Positions 8,172-17,043 of a stretch of 64,000 bases of DNA are shown here, piece by piece. Position 1 is the stretch's first letter. Every line of letters starts with the position of its first letter. This DNA comes from Muribaculaceae bacterium (lineage in GTDB: Bacteria; Bacteroidota; Bacteroidia; Bacteroidales; Muribaculaceae), in contig JAFSYB010000051.1 in assembly GCA_017443765.1 (NCBI GenBank), forward strand, positions 1 to 64,000. The letters run 5' to 3'. The position numbers were made by a program, and so were the translations under genes. Below the pieces are notes generated by a model. That model was not told the origin of the DNA. It did not search any database and worked only from the letters and a program-made list of their open reading frames with translations.

Positions 8172-9800
8172 TCAATTCCTGATCGGGAACGCGGCTTTGT
8201 GCTTGCTCAGCGCTTTCATGGCCGCTTGGATAGTGGCATCGTTGCGATTGAATATGGGGTAGAACGCCTCGTTGCCAAACACATCGCGGGCCACAAGGGC
8301 CTTGATTCGGTTAAGAATCAGGTCGTGCGACTGATTGATGTAGTACCACCGTGCCGGCACACCTTGCGTAGCGGCATAGTCCACAAAGGCTTGCAGCAGT
8401 TGGTCGTCGCTGGGAAGCGTGCGCAGGAATTGCTTGTAGTCGGTCATGCTTCGCAACGAGCTGCGGTGGGTGTCGACATAACGGAAAGCGAACTGCTGGG
8501 GTAGTGCGGCGTTGACCACGTCGATGTACCACGATGTGATGCCCGTGGTGTCGCGGGGCACAAAGATGTCGGGCACAATTCCACCGCCGCCGTATACCGT
8601 GCGTCCCATCATGGTGGTGAACAGCTGGCTGCGGTCGATTTTCATGCTGTCGCGACTGTAAAGCTCGCCACTCAAGTAGCGGTCGTACAATTCTTTTTCG
8701 TAGTCGAACACGCCGGCCTTGTAATCTTTCTGAATGCATCGCCCACTGGGAGTGTAGTAGCGCGCGATTGTCAGGCGAATGGCACTGCTGTCGGGCAGGG
8801 TAAATGGATGTTGCACAAGTCCCTTGCCAAACGAGCGGCAGCCCACCACCAGGCCGCGGTCGTTGTCCTGAATGGCTCCGGCAAATATTTCGCTTGCGCT
8901 GGCCGAATACTCGTCGATGAGAACAACCAACTCGGCATCCTGGAACTGGCCATTGCCATCGCTCCAGAACTGCGAATCGTCGCGCTTGTAACGCCCCTTG
9001 GTGTAAACGATGAGCTGGTTTTCGGGTAGGAACTCATTGACCATGAAGACGGCCATTTCCATATAGCCACCGCCATTGCCTCGCAGGTCAATCACAAACC
9101 GGCGCGCACCCTCTTGCTCAAGGTTTGCCATGGCGGTGATGAACTCATCATAGGTCTTGCGGCCGAATTGGTTAACTTTCACATATCCAGTGGTTTTGTC
9201 GAGCATATAACTGGCATCAACCGTGTTCGTTGGGATGTCGTCGCGTGTGATGGTGAAGTAGTGCGTCTTGGGCGAGTTGTTGCGCTTGATTTCCAGTTTC
9301 ACCTTGGTGCCTTTCTCGCCTCGCAAGCGGTGCATCACGGCGTTGTTGTTCACCTGTGAGCCAACAAAGGCCGAATCGTCGATGGACACAATGCGGTCGC
9401 CGGCGAGGAGACCCGCTTTCTCCGAAGGACCGCCCGAAATCACCTCAATCACGTTCACGGTGTCGTTCATGATCATGAACGAGATGCCTATTCCGCTGAA
9501 GCTGCCACCAAGTTCCTCGTTGGCTTCACGCAATTCCTCGGCGTTGAAATACAGCGTGTGCGGGTCGAGATTGGCCAGAATTTGAGGTATCGACAACTCA
9601 ATGAGCTGATTCATATTCACGGTGTCGACATATTCGCTGGCAATCAGGTTGAGGATGGTGTTGAGCTTGCGGTCGTTGTCGATGGCATAATGCCGGTTTG
9701 AAAACCGTGAGCCAATAAACGAGCCCACAACCACAGCAACAGCTATGACAAGGGGCAACCACAAGTATTGAGTGCGGGGTGTGTTGCGGTTGGGTGACAT
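8172..9800 (-). CDS. S41-family C-terminal processing peptidase (CtpA/Prc-like)
   Basis: Membrane-anchored periplasmic serine protease of 542 residues. An N-terminal signal-anchor helix (about 10-28) is followed by a helical region and a PDZ domain (about 90-170). The S41 catalytic domain contains DLRGNGGGY, the nucleophile segment DEYSASASEIFAGA and the general-base Lys in SFGKGLVQ. A C-terminal helical extension of about 150 residues follows. It starts 3 nt after the dCMP deaminase stop, so translation is probably coupled. The family trims C-termini of envelope proteins; the substrate here is unknown. Confidence 0.93.
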   Translation of the reverse strand: MSPNRNTPRTQYLWLPLVIAVAVVVGSFIGSRFSNRHYAIDNDRKLNTILNLIASEYVDTVNMNQLIELSIPQILANLDPHTLYFNAEELREANEELGGSFSGIGISFMIMNDTVNVIEVISGGPSEKAGLLAGDRIVSIDDSAFVGSQVNNNAVMHRLRGEKGTKVKLEIKRNNSPKTHYFTITRDDIPTNTVDASYMLDKTTGYVKVNQFGRKTYDEFITAMANLEQEGARRFVIDLRGNGGGYMEMAVFMVNEFLPENQLIVYTKGRYKRDDSQFWSDGNGQFQDAELVVLIDEYSASASEIFAGAIQDNDRGLVVGCRSFGKGLVQHPFTLPDSSAIRLTIARYYTPSGRCIQKDYKAGVFDYEKELYDRYLSGELYSRDSMKIDRSQLFTTMMGRTVYGGGGIVPDIFVPRDTTGITSWYIDVVNAALPQQFAFRYVDTHRSSLRSMTDYKQFLRTLPSDDQLLQAFVDYAATQGVPARWYYINQSHDLILNRIKALVARDVFGNEAFYPIFNRNDATIQAAMKALSKHKAAFPIRN

Positions 9801-9803
9801 GGT

Positions 9804-10265
9804 TCACACGATTCGGGGTTGATATTCGCCACTGCCTATGCGCTCCATCTGCACACATTCGATGCCTGCGCGCTTGAGCAGCTCCACACCATCGGTGATG
9901 CGGTAGTATTCACCGAACACCACGCGTCGGATTCCGGCCTGGATAATGAGCTTTGAGCACTCGATGCACGGCGAAGTGGTCACATAGAGCGTAGCTCCCT
10001 GGCTGCTGTTGTTGCTTTGGGCCACTTTGGTGATCGCATTGGCTTCGGCATGCAGCACATAGGGTTTTGTGTGCTCGTTTTCGTCCTCACACACATTCTC
10101 AAATCCCACGGGTGTGCCATTGTAGCCGTCGCTGATAATCATCTTGTCTTTCACAATCAGCGCACCCACCTGGCGGCGGATGCAGTAAGAGTTCTCGGAC
10201 CATATTTGCGCCATGCGCAAGTAGCGTGAGTCAAGCAAAGTCTGCTTGGTGCTTGAGGAATCCAC
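9804..10265 (-). CDS. dCMP deaminase (ComEB-like)
   Basis: Zinc-dependent deoxycytidylate deaminase that makes dUMP for thymidylate synthesis. It has 153 residues. The active-site zinc ligands and proton shuttle are in HAEANA (His and Glu) and SPCIECSK (two Cys), in the order expected for the CDA fold. The start is a GTG at 10265; the next ATG would remove the first conserved helix. It is the first gene of the leftward operon with the S41 protease and MTHFS, and a perfect promoter sits 70-100 nt upstream. The pairing with a folate enzyme fits nucleotide metabolism. Confidence 0.93.
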   Translation of the reverse strand: MDSSSTKQTLLDSRYLRMAQIWSENSYCIRRQVGALIVKDKMIISDGYNGTPVGFENVCEDENEHTKPYVLHAEANAITKVAQSNNSSQGATLYVTTSPCIECSKLIIQAGIRRVVFGEYYRITDGVELLKRAGIECVQMERIGSGEYQPRIV

Positions 10266-10335
10266 AATCGTTTAATTATCAGCAAATTAATAATAAGGCC
10301 AAACTGGCTCGTTAGCAGCTTCTGCAATTTTTTGA

Positions 10336-10367
10336 CAAAATTACTGCAACTGTGCCGAAAAAACAAA
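10336..10367 (-). promoter_or_regulatory. Bacteroidota-type promoter for the dCMP deaminase operon
   Basis: Minus strand: TTTG (10367-10364), 20-nt spacer, TAATTTTG (10343-10336), preceded by GCAG. Both boxes match exactly. The predicted leader is about 65 nt long. Confidence 0.65.
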
Positions 10368-10473
10368 TTTACTATAAATAAAAATTCATTCACCTGAGAT
10401 TTGGCGCAATGGGAATCAACGAATGTGTGTAGTATGCGCTCGTTATCATGCGCATGAAGCCAGGTGGTCACAA

Positions 10474-10512
10474 AGAAAAATGAAGATGGAAACCAAATTG
10501 GTTTCCATCTTC
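10474..10512 (-). terminator. Rho-independent terminator of the tRNA-Arg gene
   Basis: A near-perfect palindrome with 15-bp arms (10482-10496 and 10498-10512) around one central base is followed on the minus strand by TTTTTC. It begins 3 nt after the tRNA 3' end. Confidence 0.85.
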
Positions 10513-10514
10513 AG

Positions 10515-10588
10515 TGACTCCTACAGGACTCAAACCTGTAACCTTTTGATCCGTAGTCAAACGCTCTATTCAATTGAGCTAAGGAGCC
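10515..10588 (-). tRNA. tRNA-Arg (anticodon ACG)
   Basis: The 74-nt gene folds into a full cloverleaf on the minus strand. The acceptor stem pairs GGCTCCT with AGGAGTC, including one G-U pair. The anticodon stem TTTGA/TCAAA encloses the loop CTACGGA with anticodon ACG, and the T arm carries GGTTTGAGTCC. The discriminator is A, and CCA is not encoded. It has its own promoter and terminator, so it is a single-tRNA unit. The A34 of ACG would need conversion to inosine to read all CGN codons. Confidence 0.93.
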
Positions 10589-10608
10589 TCGTTTCTCTTT
10601 TGCGAGTG

Positions 10609-10640
10609 CAAAATTACTGCCAATTTCTGAACTGACCAAA
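10609..10640 (-). promoter_or_regulatory. Bacteroidota-type promoter for tRNA-Arg
   Basis: Minus strand: TTTG (10640-10637), 20-nt spacer, TAATTTTG (10616-10609), preceded by GCAG. It lies about 20 nt upstream of the tRNA 5' end. Confidence 0.65.
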
Positions 10641-10703
10641 TTTTTCGCGCACTTTTTTTGGAAAAAAATTCGACACTTTTGCAGTTTGCAGTAGTACAAG
10701 TGT

Positions 10704-10907
10704 TTAGAGAAGCCATGTAAACAAAGCCCAAACGACAAGAATCAGCAGTGCGATGAATGTGGCCCGTGCCATTGTCTTGTATTCCACAATATATAATTCT
10801 TGCTTGGGGGCGTTCACGTGTTCGGGACGCTCGGTGGCAATGGCCAGCTTGTGCTCGTTGATGGCTTCGATGGGTTCCTCAACTTCGGTGTAAAGATTAG
10901 CTTTCAT
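10704..10907 (-). CDS. Small C-tail-anchored membrane protein, unknown function
   Basis: A 67-residue protein. The N-terminal 45 residues are charged, and a single hydrophobic helix (about 47-66, ATFIALLILVVWALFTWLL) ends the chain with almost no tail, so it is probably C-tail anchored with the N-terminus in the cytoplasm. I do not recognise the family. The ATG at 10907 is chosen over an in-frame upstream start at 10934 because a -7-like TATCTTTG box lies at 10932-10939, overlapping that start. Coding is supported by the amphipathic-then-hydrophobic composition and the promoter-like element, but not by any known homologue. Confidence 0.6.
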   Translation of the reverse strand: MKANLYTEVEEPIEAINEHKLAIATERPEHVNAPKQELYIVEYKTMARATFIALLILVVWALFTWLL

Positions 10908-11307
10908 AGTGATGCGATTGTTTTCTGGCTGCAAAGATAGTTCTTTTATTCGGATTGGCGAAATATTGCGCTCAAAAAAACAATAAAGCCCTCCGGCAAT
11001 GATTTGTCCTGGTGGGCTCTATAGTGTGTCGTGTGTTGCTGCTCAGCAATTAATTGACACGGCTTGAATGTTTTATTATGAAAAAGTTAGTTTTTGTTTA
11101 TATGGGATAATAGATGCGGTAACTTTTAAATACATTATAAAGACTGCGCAGGCGGCAGATAGTTTAATGCCCTTTTGCAAATTAACGTTCTTTAAACGCC
11201 TTTTCGCAAATTAACTTTAGTTGGCTGTAGCGTTTTGCGCTCGTGGCAAGCAAAGTCTTTGCCGGTTAGCCATCTTTACCCGATTTGAACAACCACATTC
11301 AGCCCCC
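10908..11307. other. Intergenic region with direct repeats
   Basis: No gene is supported in these 400 bases. Visible features are a promoter-like TATCTTTG (minus, 10932-10939), an imperfect GC stem near 10990-11030 followed on the minus strand by a T-rich run, and two copies of GCAAATTAAC (11177-11186 and 11206-11215) set in similar flanks 29 nt apart. A tiny plus-strand frame beginning ATGAAAAAGTTAG near 11078 encodes only about 10 residues. Confidence 0.5.
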
Positions 11308-12264
11308 TCACTCTTTGGGCAGGGCGCGGAATCCGGTGCCCAGAATTTCGCTGCTTTCCATGATGTTCACGAAGGCGTTGGGGTCGATGTGGTAGAGTGC
11401 CGAGCGCAGCTTCACCATGTCGCTGCGGTCGAGGGTCACATACACCATCTTGCGCTCGTTGCCCTTGTACAACCCGCTCCCTGTGATGCATGTGCCGCCG
11501 CGCTTGAGCTCGTTGATGATATACTGGCGTATGGGTTCCGGGTTGTCGGTGATGATAAACATGGTGCGATAGCTTTTCATGCCGTCAACCACCAGGTTGA
11601 TTACCTTGCCCTCGATAAAGATGATGAGCACCGAGTAGATAGGAAGCCTGATGTCGCCAAAGGCAATCAGCGTACTCAACGTGATGATGCCGTCGACAAT
11701 CATCACCAGCGTACCCAGCGAGATTTTGGTGTACTTGTGCAAAATCATCGAGATGATGTCGCTGCCGCCGCTGGTGGCTCCGGAGCGGAAAATCAGGCCG
11801 ATAGCCACGCCATAAATCAAGCCCGCCACCACGGTGTTGAGAAAATAGTCGGGACGGAACCATCCGCCGTCGTGCGGAATCGGAACCATTGACCCGCTGC
11901 CATCGGCCGACGGTGCGATGGCGCCATCAAGGATTACGGGATTATAGCCCCACCAGCTCTCGAGCACGAATGTGGCCGCAAATATCAGTGCAGTCGACAC
12001 AATGGTCTTCACCCCGAACTTGGGTCCCAATATCCAGGTGCCGATAATCAGCAGCGGCACGTCCATACAGATGGCATAAAGCGATATCTTCCAGGGCCAA
12101 AGCGTGTTGAACACGTTGCTCAGGCCGTAGGTGCCGCCCGGGGCCATCAGGTAGGGGTTGACGAACATCACATCGCCCACGGCAAACAAGATGCTGCCCA
12201 CTGTGAGCAAAAAATAGGCGATGATTTCCTGCTTGAGTTTTTTCTTTTGGTCGAATGCTAACAT
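11308..12264 (-). CDS. YitT-family membrane protein (DUF161 plus DUF2179)
   Basis: A 318-residue integral membrane protein with about six hydrophobic helices in the first 220 residues (for example LLTVGSILFAVGDVMF and VLIIFIEGKVINLVV). It has the family's glycine-serine motif GATSGGSDIISMIL and a cytoplasmic C-terminal DUF2179 domain (about 230-310, ending IMESSEILGTGFR). The biochemical role of YitT proteins is not settled; transport is presumed from topology. It reads alone, with a TACCTTTG box at 12357-12364 as a possible -7 element. Confidence 0.85.
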   Translation of the reverse strand: MLAFDQKKKLKQEIIAYFLLTVGSILFAVGDVMFVNPYLMAPGGTYGLSNVFNTLWPWKISLYAICMDVPLLIIGTWILGPKFGVKTIVSTALIFAATFVLESWWGYNPVILDGAIAPSADGSGSMVPIPHDGGWFRPDYFLNTVVAGLIYGVAIGLIFRSGATSGGSDIISMILHKYTKISLGTLVMIVDGIITLSTLIAFGDIRLPIYSVLIIFIEGKVINLVVDGMKSYRTMFIITDNPEPIRQYIINELKRGGTCITGSGLYKGNERKMVYVTLDRSDMVKLRSALYHIDPNAFVNIMESSEILGTGFRALPKE

Positions 12265-12391
12265 AGATTGATTGTCAGTTGTTTATTGTTGTTGTGACCC
12301 AAGGCTCGTAGCCGCGTGTGCTCGTGGGTGGGCCTTGCATGATTTTTTTTCGGCTGCAAAGGTAGCAATAATTGAGCAAAGGACAATGCAT

Positions 12392-12431
12392 AAAAAAACG
12401 CAATGCACAATTTGGAGCGTTGTGCATTGCG
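12392..12431 (-). terminator. Rho-independent terminator of the large surface-protein gene
   Basis: Perfect 12-bp inverted repeat (12399-12410 and 12420-12431) with a 9-nt loop, followed on the minus strand by seven T (12398-12392). It starts 23 nt past the stop at 12454. Confidence 0.85.
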
Positions 12432-12453
12432 CCATGGTGTTGTTGAAGATGGG

Positions 12454-15400
12454 TCAGTTGGCCGTGAAGCTGGTAAACGCAGTTTGGCTGCTTGCTGCCG
12501 GGACCGAACCACCCATATACACGCCATGCCAGGCCGTGGTGGCTCCTGTGGGAGCCGTGGTGCTGTACTTGATTGAATAGCTGCTGCCCTTGGTCATGCC
12601 TTTAGCCGTAAACAGCGAGAGCGAACTCGACAGGCTGGCCTCCATACTGTAGGTGAACAGGGCGTTATTACTCGAATCAAAGATGGTATAGTATCGACCC
12701 GTGCTGTAGGAAAGCGATGATGTGCTCAGGTAGTAGCCCTGCACGGCGCTGCCGATGCTGCTCGAGCTGCCGCCCCATCCTCCGCCACCACCTTGGCTGG
12801 CTCCGGCGCTTACGGCGTAGCCATTTCCGGTGATGGTGATGTAGCTGTTGTTGTCGCAGTCAAAACCCTCCTCGGGTGCTCCTCTGCTGGTGTAAGCAAC
12901 GATAACACCGTCGCCGATTTCAATGGCTCCCGATCGGCCGTAGTTGCTGTCGACGGCATCGTTGCCATTGGAATACACCACAGTGACGCCGCCCAGGAAC
13001 TTGATGGAGCCGGCGCTGTTCATGCCATCGTCGTAAGCCTTATAATAATGGTTGCCACCATTGATGGTGATGCTTGTCTTCGATTCGATGCCCTCGGCGC
13101 CATCCGTTGCCGTGTTCACCTCGGTTTGTCCGCCGTTGATGGTGATGGCTCCCATGACTTTGATAGCCTTTGCGCTGCCGCTCACGCCACCGCCTCCGCC
13201 GGGTCCAAATCCACCGCCGCTGCTGGTGCCGGCGGCGCTGCCGGTGGTGATGACCGTGAGTGTGGGGCCGTCGCCGCCACTAACCCCCTGCGTGTAGGCA
13301 CCATTCACTTTGATGCCCTTGCCACCCGCGCCAGTCATCTTGATGTAGATGGTTCCGCCCAACAAGTTCAGGTTTCCGTCGGTTTTCAAGCCCTTGGCAG
13401 TGTAGTAATCGCCCGAGGTGCTGGCGGCCTGTGCGGCACCGCTGTTGTTGATAGTAATGGAGCCTCCGTTGACCGTGATGCCGGTGGTGGAAATGCCCTT
13501 GCCGGCTGTGCCCGACGAGGTAATCTTAATCGTGCCGTCGTTCATCACAAAGTCCACCGCCTTGATGCCGCTACTGTAGCTCGCGTCGTTGTTGATCACC
13601 TTCATGGCTCCGCTGGGGGTGAGCGTGATGTCGCCACCATTGATTGTGCAGGTGGCCTTGCTCTTGATGCTCTTGCTCATGGCGCCGCTGTTTGCCACGG
13701 TGATGGTGCCGCCGCCAATGGTCAGGTCGCCGTCGGCTTTCAGACCGATGGCATTATAGCTCGTGCCGTTCTCCTCGCTTTGGTCGCTGCTGCCACCGTA
13801 TTGGCTGGTGACGTTGCTCAGCGAGTAGGTGCGCGTGGTGCCGCTGGTGCTGTAGCTATTGCTGATGCTGTAGTACACATCGGTGCCTGAAGTGGGCGCA
13901 GAGAATGAGCCCGACTTGATGGTGTAGGTGGTGCCGCGCGAGGTGTAGTTGTCGCTCTTGAAATAGTAGGTGCCGTCGTCGGCCGAGCCGAAGTCATAAT
14001 AATAGAATGTTAGCGTGCTGTAGCCGCTGGAGCGGGTCACGGTGTTGGTGAGCTTTTGCACCAGGGTGCCATCGCTCTTGTACAGGTAAACACTTGTCCA
14101 AGCTTGGCCTTGGCCGCCCCCTCCAACACCGCCACCGCCAGTGGGGATGCTCACATACACCTTGTAGCTCTTGGTGGGTTCTTCGGGGTCGGTGCCCGAG
14201 GTCTCGGCAGTGCCGCCAATTCCGTTGGCTTTGATGTTGATTACGGTGGTGCCGGCACTCTCGTCGATGCTGAGATTGCCGTCGGCGCTCAACCCCTTGC
14301 CGCCCTCGGCGGTGTTGTTCACCGTGATGGTGCCGCCGGTGATGTTGATGTCGCTGTCGGCCTTCACACCCGTGCTGTAGCTCAGGCTGCTGCCGCTCGT
14401 GTCGAGCGAGCCGGTCTGCGTGATGGTGATAGTGCCGCCGCTGATGTTCACGTCCTCGGCTGCCTTGATACCCTTCACACCCGAGCCGGTGGTGGTGATG
14501 TCTAATGTGCCTCCGTTGATGGTCACGCTGCCGGTGTTATCGGTGTCCTCCTCCACGTTGCCATCGTCATCGGTCTTGAAGCTCACCTGAATGCCGTCGT
14601 CTCCTACATTATTAATATTAATGGTGCCACCGTTCTGCTTGAAGTATTGGTTCACATTGAAGCCGTCGCCCACGGCCTTGAGCACGTTGATGGTGCCGGC
14701 GGTCTTTTTCACCTCCACATATTCCTTGCCCCAGAAGGCGTGAGCGGTGTTGCCGGTCAGGTTCAGCGTGCCGGTGCCCTTGAACTCGGTGTGGCCCTTG
14801 ACGGCAAAACAGGCTTTTTGTTCGCCATTCGATCCGTCAACCAATGTGTTGGTGGTGCCATCGGCAACTTGCACCTCGATGCGTTTGCCATCGCGAATGT
14901 TGATGGCTGCGCTGTCGGGGTTGGTGAGTGTGAGTCCGTTGAGCTTCAGGGTCATCTTGTAGCTGCCGTCCATGTAGAACGAACCGTTCTCGGTTGCCCC
15001 CTGGAGCGTATAGATAGCTTCGGTGGCCATCGTGGCATCTTGCAGCATGGCAACGTGGGCGCCTGTCGCCATCGCCGTGAGATGCGAGGCGATGTTGCCG
15101 GCCACGAGCACCTCGGCAGCAGTGGTGGCGTAGGTGACCATGACGTTGTTGTCGGCCAAAGAGGTGTTGTCGACATAAATCTCATCGATGTCGCCGATGT
15201 TGAACACCTTGTCGAGCACCGTGAGTGTGGCGCCGCCAGTGATGGGCATTTGCCCGACCTGGCTGGTGGTGAAGCCCCACTTGACTTGCCCGGTGACCAC
15301 CCACATTGTTTGTGCGTCCGAGCTATCGGCGCGACGGGGGGCTGCATTGCCCTTGCCCAAGATGATGTTGATGACGGCCGACAGGTCGCTCACATCTACC

Positions 15401-15774
15401 ACCCCGTTGCCGTCAATGTCGCTTTGGCCAAGGTAGCTTTCGGCCTCGCTTTTCTTTAAAATAACGTTGATGATGGCCGACGCATCGTCCACGTCCACCA
15501 CGCCGTCGCCGTTCACGTCGCCAACCTGCAGGTCTGACGTTTCGCCCGACTCGTTGGTAAACTCCAGATAGTTCATCTGGCTCAATGCGATGGTGGCGGT
15601 GGCTTCTGATGTGGTTGCCACCAGGTTCCCATTGGTAAACGTGATGTGCATCCCCTCGGCAGGAAGGGTCTTGTTGCCACTTGTTGCCGATAACTTCAGG
15701 AAACTGAACGTTGTTGCATTTAAAGCAAATGTCCAAAACACTGTCGTGCAAAGGATTAGAATACACTTTTTCAT
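12454..15774 (-). CDS. Secreted carbohydrate-binding beta-helix protein with dockerin-like EF-hands (DUF4353/Cthe_2159-like)
   Basis: A 1106-residue exported protein. It has an N-terminal signal peptide (about 1-20) and a short beta domain. Residues 85-141 form two tandem calcium-loop units (GDVNGDGVVDVDD and SDIDGNGVVDVSD), each followed by a hydrophobic helix, the layout of a type I dockerin. From about 200 on there are many rungs of the kind 'GGTITI...GKGI...DG', characteristic of the polysaccharide-binding beta-helix family DUF4353. The array is interrupted by a Ser/Tyr-rich segment (about 540-660) and a Gly-rich linker (GFGPGGGGGVSG). No type IX C-terminal sorting domain is evident. The ATG at 15774 starts the signal peptide and is preferred to the in-frame start at 15792. 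Binding of plant or host glycans is inference. Confidence 0.8.
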   Translation of the reverse strand: MKKCILILCTTVFWTFALNATTFSFLKLSATSGNKTLPAEGMHITFTNGNLVATTSEATATIALSQMNYLEFTNESGETSDLQVGDVNGDGVVDVDDASAIINVILKKSEAESYLGQSDIDGNGVVDVSDLSAVINIILGKGNAAPRRADSSDAQTMWVVTGQVKWGFTTSQVGQMPITGGATLTVLDKVFNIGDIDEIYVDNTSLADNNVMVTYATTAAEVLVAGNIASHLTAMATGAHVAMLQDATMATEAIYTLQGATENGSFYMDGSYKMTLKLNGLTLTNPDSAAINIRDGKRIEVQVADGTTNTLVDGSNGEQKACFAVKGHTEFKGTGTLNLTGNTAHAFWGKEYVEVKKTAGTINVLKAVGDGFNVNQYFKQNGGTININNVGDDGIQVSFKTDDDGNVEEDTDNTGSVTINGGTLDITTTGSGVKGIKAAEDVNISGGTITITQTGSLDTSGSSLSYSTGVKADSDINITGGTITVNNTAEGGKGLSADGNLSIDESAGTTVINIKANGIGGTAETSGTDPEEPTKSYKVYVSIPTGGGGVGGGGQGQAWTSVYLYKSDGTLVQKLTNTVTRSSGYSTLTFYYYDFGSADDGTYYFKSDNYTSRGTTYTIKSGSFSAPTSGTDVYYSISNSYSTSGTTRTYSLSNVTSQYGGSSDQSEENGTSYNAIGLKADGDLTIGGGTITVANSGAMSKSIKSKATCTINGGDITLTPSGAMKVINNDASYSSGIKAVDFVMNDGTIKITSSGTAGKGISTTGITVNGGSITINNSGAAQAASTSGDYYTAKGLKTDGNLNLLGGTIYIKMTGAGGKGIKVNGAYTQGVSGGDGPTLTVITTGSAAGTSSGGGFGPGGGGGVSGSAKAIKVMGAITINGGQTEVNTATDGAEGIESKTSITINGGNHYYKAYDDGMNSAGSIKFLGGVTVVYSNGNDAVDSNYGRSGAIEIGDGVIVAYTSRGAPEEGFDCDNNSYITITGNGYAVSAGASQGGGGGWGGSSSSIGSAVQGYYLSTSSLSYSTGRYYTIFDSSNNALFTYSMEASLSSSLSLFTAKGMTKGSSYSIKYSTTAPTGATTAWHGVYMGGSVPAASSQTAFTSFTAN

Positions 15775-16176
15775 ATTGGCTCTATTTAACAATTATTTGA
15801 TATCTTTTTTTCAATTATGCAAAAGTAACAATTACCGATAATCTGTTCAACAAAAATCAGCAAAAATTGGATTTTTGTCAGTAAAAACGCAGCGCACCTC
15901 TCCTTACTCGCCGAGTGTGGCCTGCTTTATCCGAGCCATCATTAATATTTATTCAATTTCTAAAACTCGTCATTATTCATCATTCATCGTTCTCGACGTG
16001 CTGCCGAATTGCAGCGGCCGACTGTGGCTGACACCCCAAGTACTAATTATTTAAAAAAAATGGGTGTTCTTTTGGCCATGTGAGAATTATTGAATAATTT
16101 TGAGCGTGCAAAAATGGCACAGCTTTTGCGAAAGCTATTTAATAATGAATTATTCACAATTTAATAATTTATTAGA
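15775..16176. other. Intergenic region between divergent genes
   Basis: About 400 bases without a gene. It holds a possible leftward -7 box (TACTTTTG, minus 15827-15820) for the large surface protein and the exact rightward promoter at 16071-16102. The middle is AT-rich and low in structure; nothing else is seen. Confidence 0.5.
16071..16102 (+). promoter_or_regulatory. Bacteroidota-type promoter for the YtxH/holin operon
   Basis: TTTG (16071-16074), 20-nt spacer, TAATTTTG (16095-16102). Both boxes match exactly. It predicts a leader of about 69 nt before the ATG at 16177. Confidence 0.65.
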
Positions 16177-16374
16177 ATGAAACCACTGAATGTTATTTTA
16201 GCAGTTTTGGGAGGCGCCATTGCTGGAGCCGCCGTCGGTCTCTTGTTCGCCCCCGAAAAGGGCAGCGACACGCGTTCACGCATCGCCGAGCTTCTCCGTG
16301 AGAAAGGCGTGAATCTGAAAGGGAAGAAAATGGATGATCTCGTTGATGAGAATGCCGATGAGCTTAACAACTAA
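16177..16374 (+). CDS. YtxH-domain small membrane protein (copy 1)
   Basis: A 65-residue protein. One glycine-rich hydrophobic helix (about 5-25) runs into the family signature LLFAPEKGSDTRSRI, followed by a charged helical tail. This is the YtxH/GvpP-like architecture associated with envelope stress in other bacteria; the molecular role is unknown. A close paralogue starts 15 nt downstream, and the pair heads a probable five-gene operon with a holin-X protein, a hypothetical protein and a secreted hydrolase. Confidence 0.8.
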   Translation: MKPLNVILAVLGGAIAGAAVGLLFAPEKGSDTRSRIAELLREKGVNLKGKKMDDLVDENADELNN

Positions 16375-16388
16375 ATAACCGAATGATT

Positions 16389-16586
16389 ATGAAACAATTA
16401 GGTATTCTTTACGCCTTTCTTGGCGGAGCCATTGTGGGTTGTGCCACGGCCATGCTTTTCGCACCCGAAAAGGGTTCTGATTTGCGCTCACGCATCAAGG
16501 ACATGCTCAAGAAGAAAGGCTTTGATGTCAGCGACGACGAGGTGGAGCGCCTCGTGAGGCAAATTAGCGCCCAAATCGAGGAGTGA
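16389..16586 (+). CDS. YtxH-domain small membrane protein (copy 2)
   Basis: A 65-residue paralogue of the preceding gene, with the same glycine-rich helix and the shared core MLFAPEKGSDLRSRIKDML. The tails differ, ending VERLVRQISAQIEE here. An ATG two codons upstream (16383) is in frame; 16389 is chosen because it aligns with the start of copy 1. Tandem duplication is the simplest origin. Confidence 0.78.
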   Translation: MKQLGILYAFLGGAIVGCATAMLFAPEKGSDLRSRIKDMLKKKGFDVSDDEVERLVRQISAQIEE

Positions 16587-16686
16587 ACGCCACTGCCCGG
16601 CTGGGCGTTGCCGTGTTTCAAGCTGATTAACTGCGGTTGGGGCACCCCAATCGGAATGATGTGTGATGTCTTAAACGGAATTCGAC

Positions 16687-17043
16687 ATGGACAACAACCA
16701 AATTGATTATCGGCGGCTTTATGAGGAGGGCAAGCGGCTTTTGCGCTTGGAGTTCAATTACACGAAGCTCACCGCTGTTGAAAAGCTTTCCGTGTTGCTT
16801 TCCACCATGGCCTTTGTAGCGGTGGTGGCTGTGCTCGGTGCTTTCGTACTCTTCTATCTCGCTTCGACCTTGGTGATGACCATTGCCGAACTCACTGGCA
16901 ATGAATGGAGTGGGAACCTGATAGTGACGGCACTGCTGCTTGCGGCTATCGCCGTGGTTGTGGCCATGCGCAAGACGCTCATCGTTAATCCCATAACACG
17001 CTTCCTGACCAAACTGCTGCTTAATCCTGACGACAATGAATGA
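16687..17043 (+). CDS. Phage holin family / holin-X membrane protein
   Basis: A 118-residue protein with an N-terminal amphipathic helix, two transmembrane helices (about 38-65 and 76-93) separated by a short polar turn, and a charged C-terminus. This is the layout of the Actinobacterial Holin-X family (PF07332). Despite the family name, chromosomal copies next to YtxH genes are generally thought to be envelope proteins rather than lysis holins. No phage genes are nearby. Its stop overlaps the next gene by 8 nt, consistent with coupled translation. Confidence 0.75.
   Translation: MDNNQIDYRRLYEEGKRLLRLEFNYTKLTAVEKLSVLLSTMAFVAVVAVLGAFVLFYLASTLVMTIAELTGNEWSGNLIVTALLLAAIAVVVAMRKTLIVNPITRFLTKLLLNPDDNE

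Noticed and set aside
12793..13890. A 365-codon plus-strand frame opposite the large beta-helix protein
   Set aside because: Low-complexity Ala/Gly/Val/Asp composition mirrors the repeats on the other strand; it is not an independent gene.
16687..17043. Evidence for a prophage from the 'holin' annotation
   Set aside because: No other phage genes are nearby; chromosomal holin-X proteins beside YtxH genes are common outside phages.
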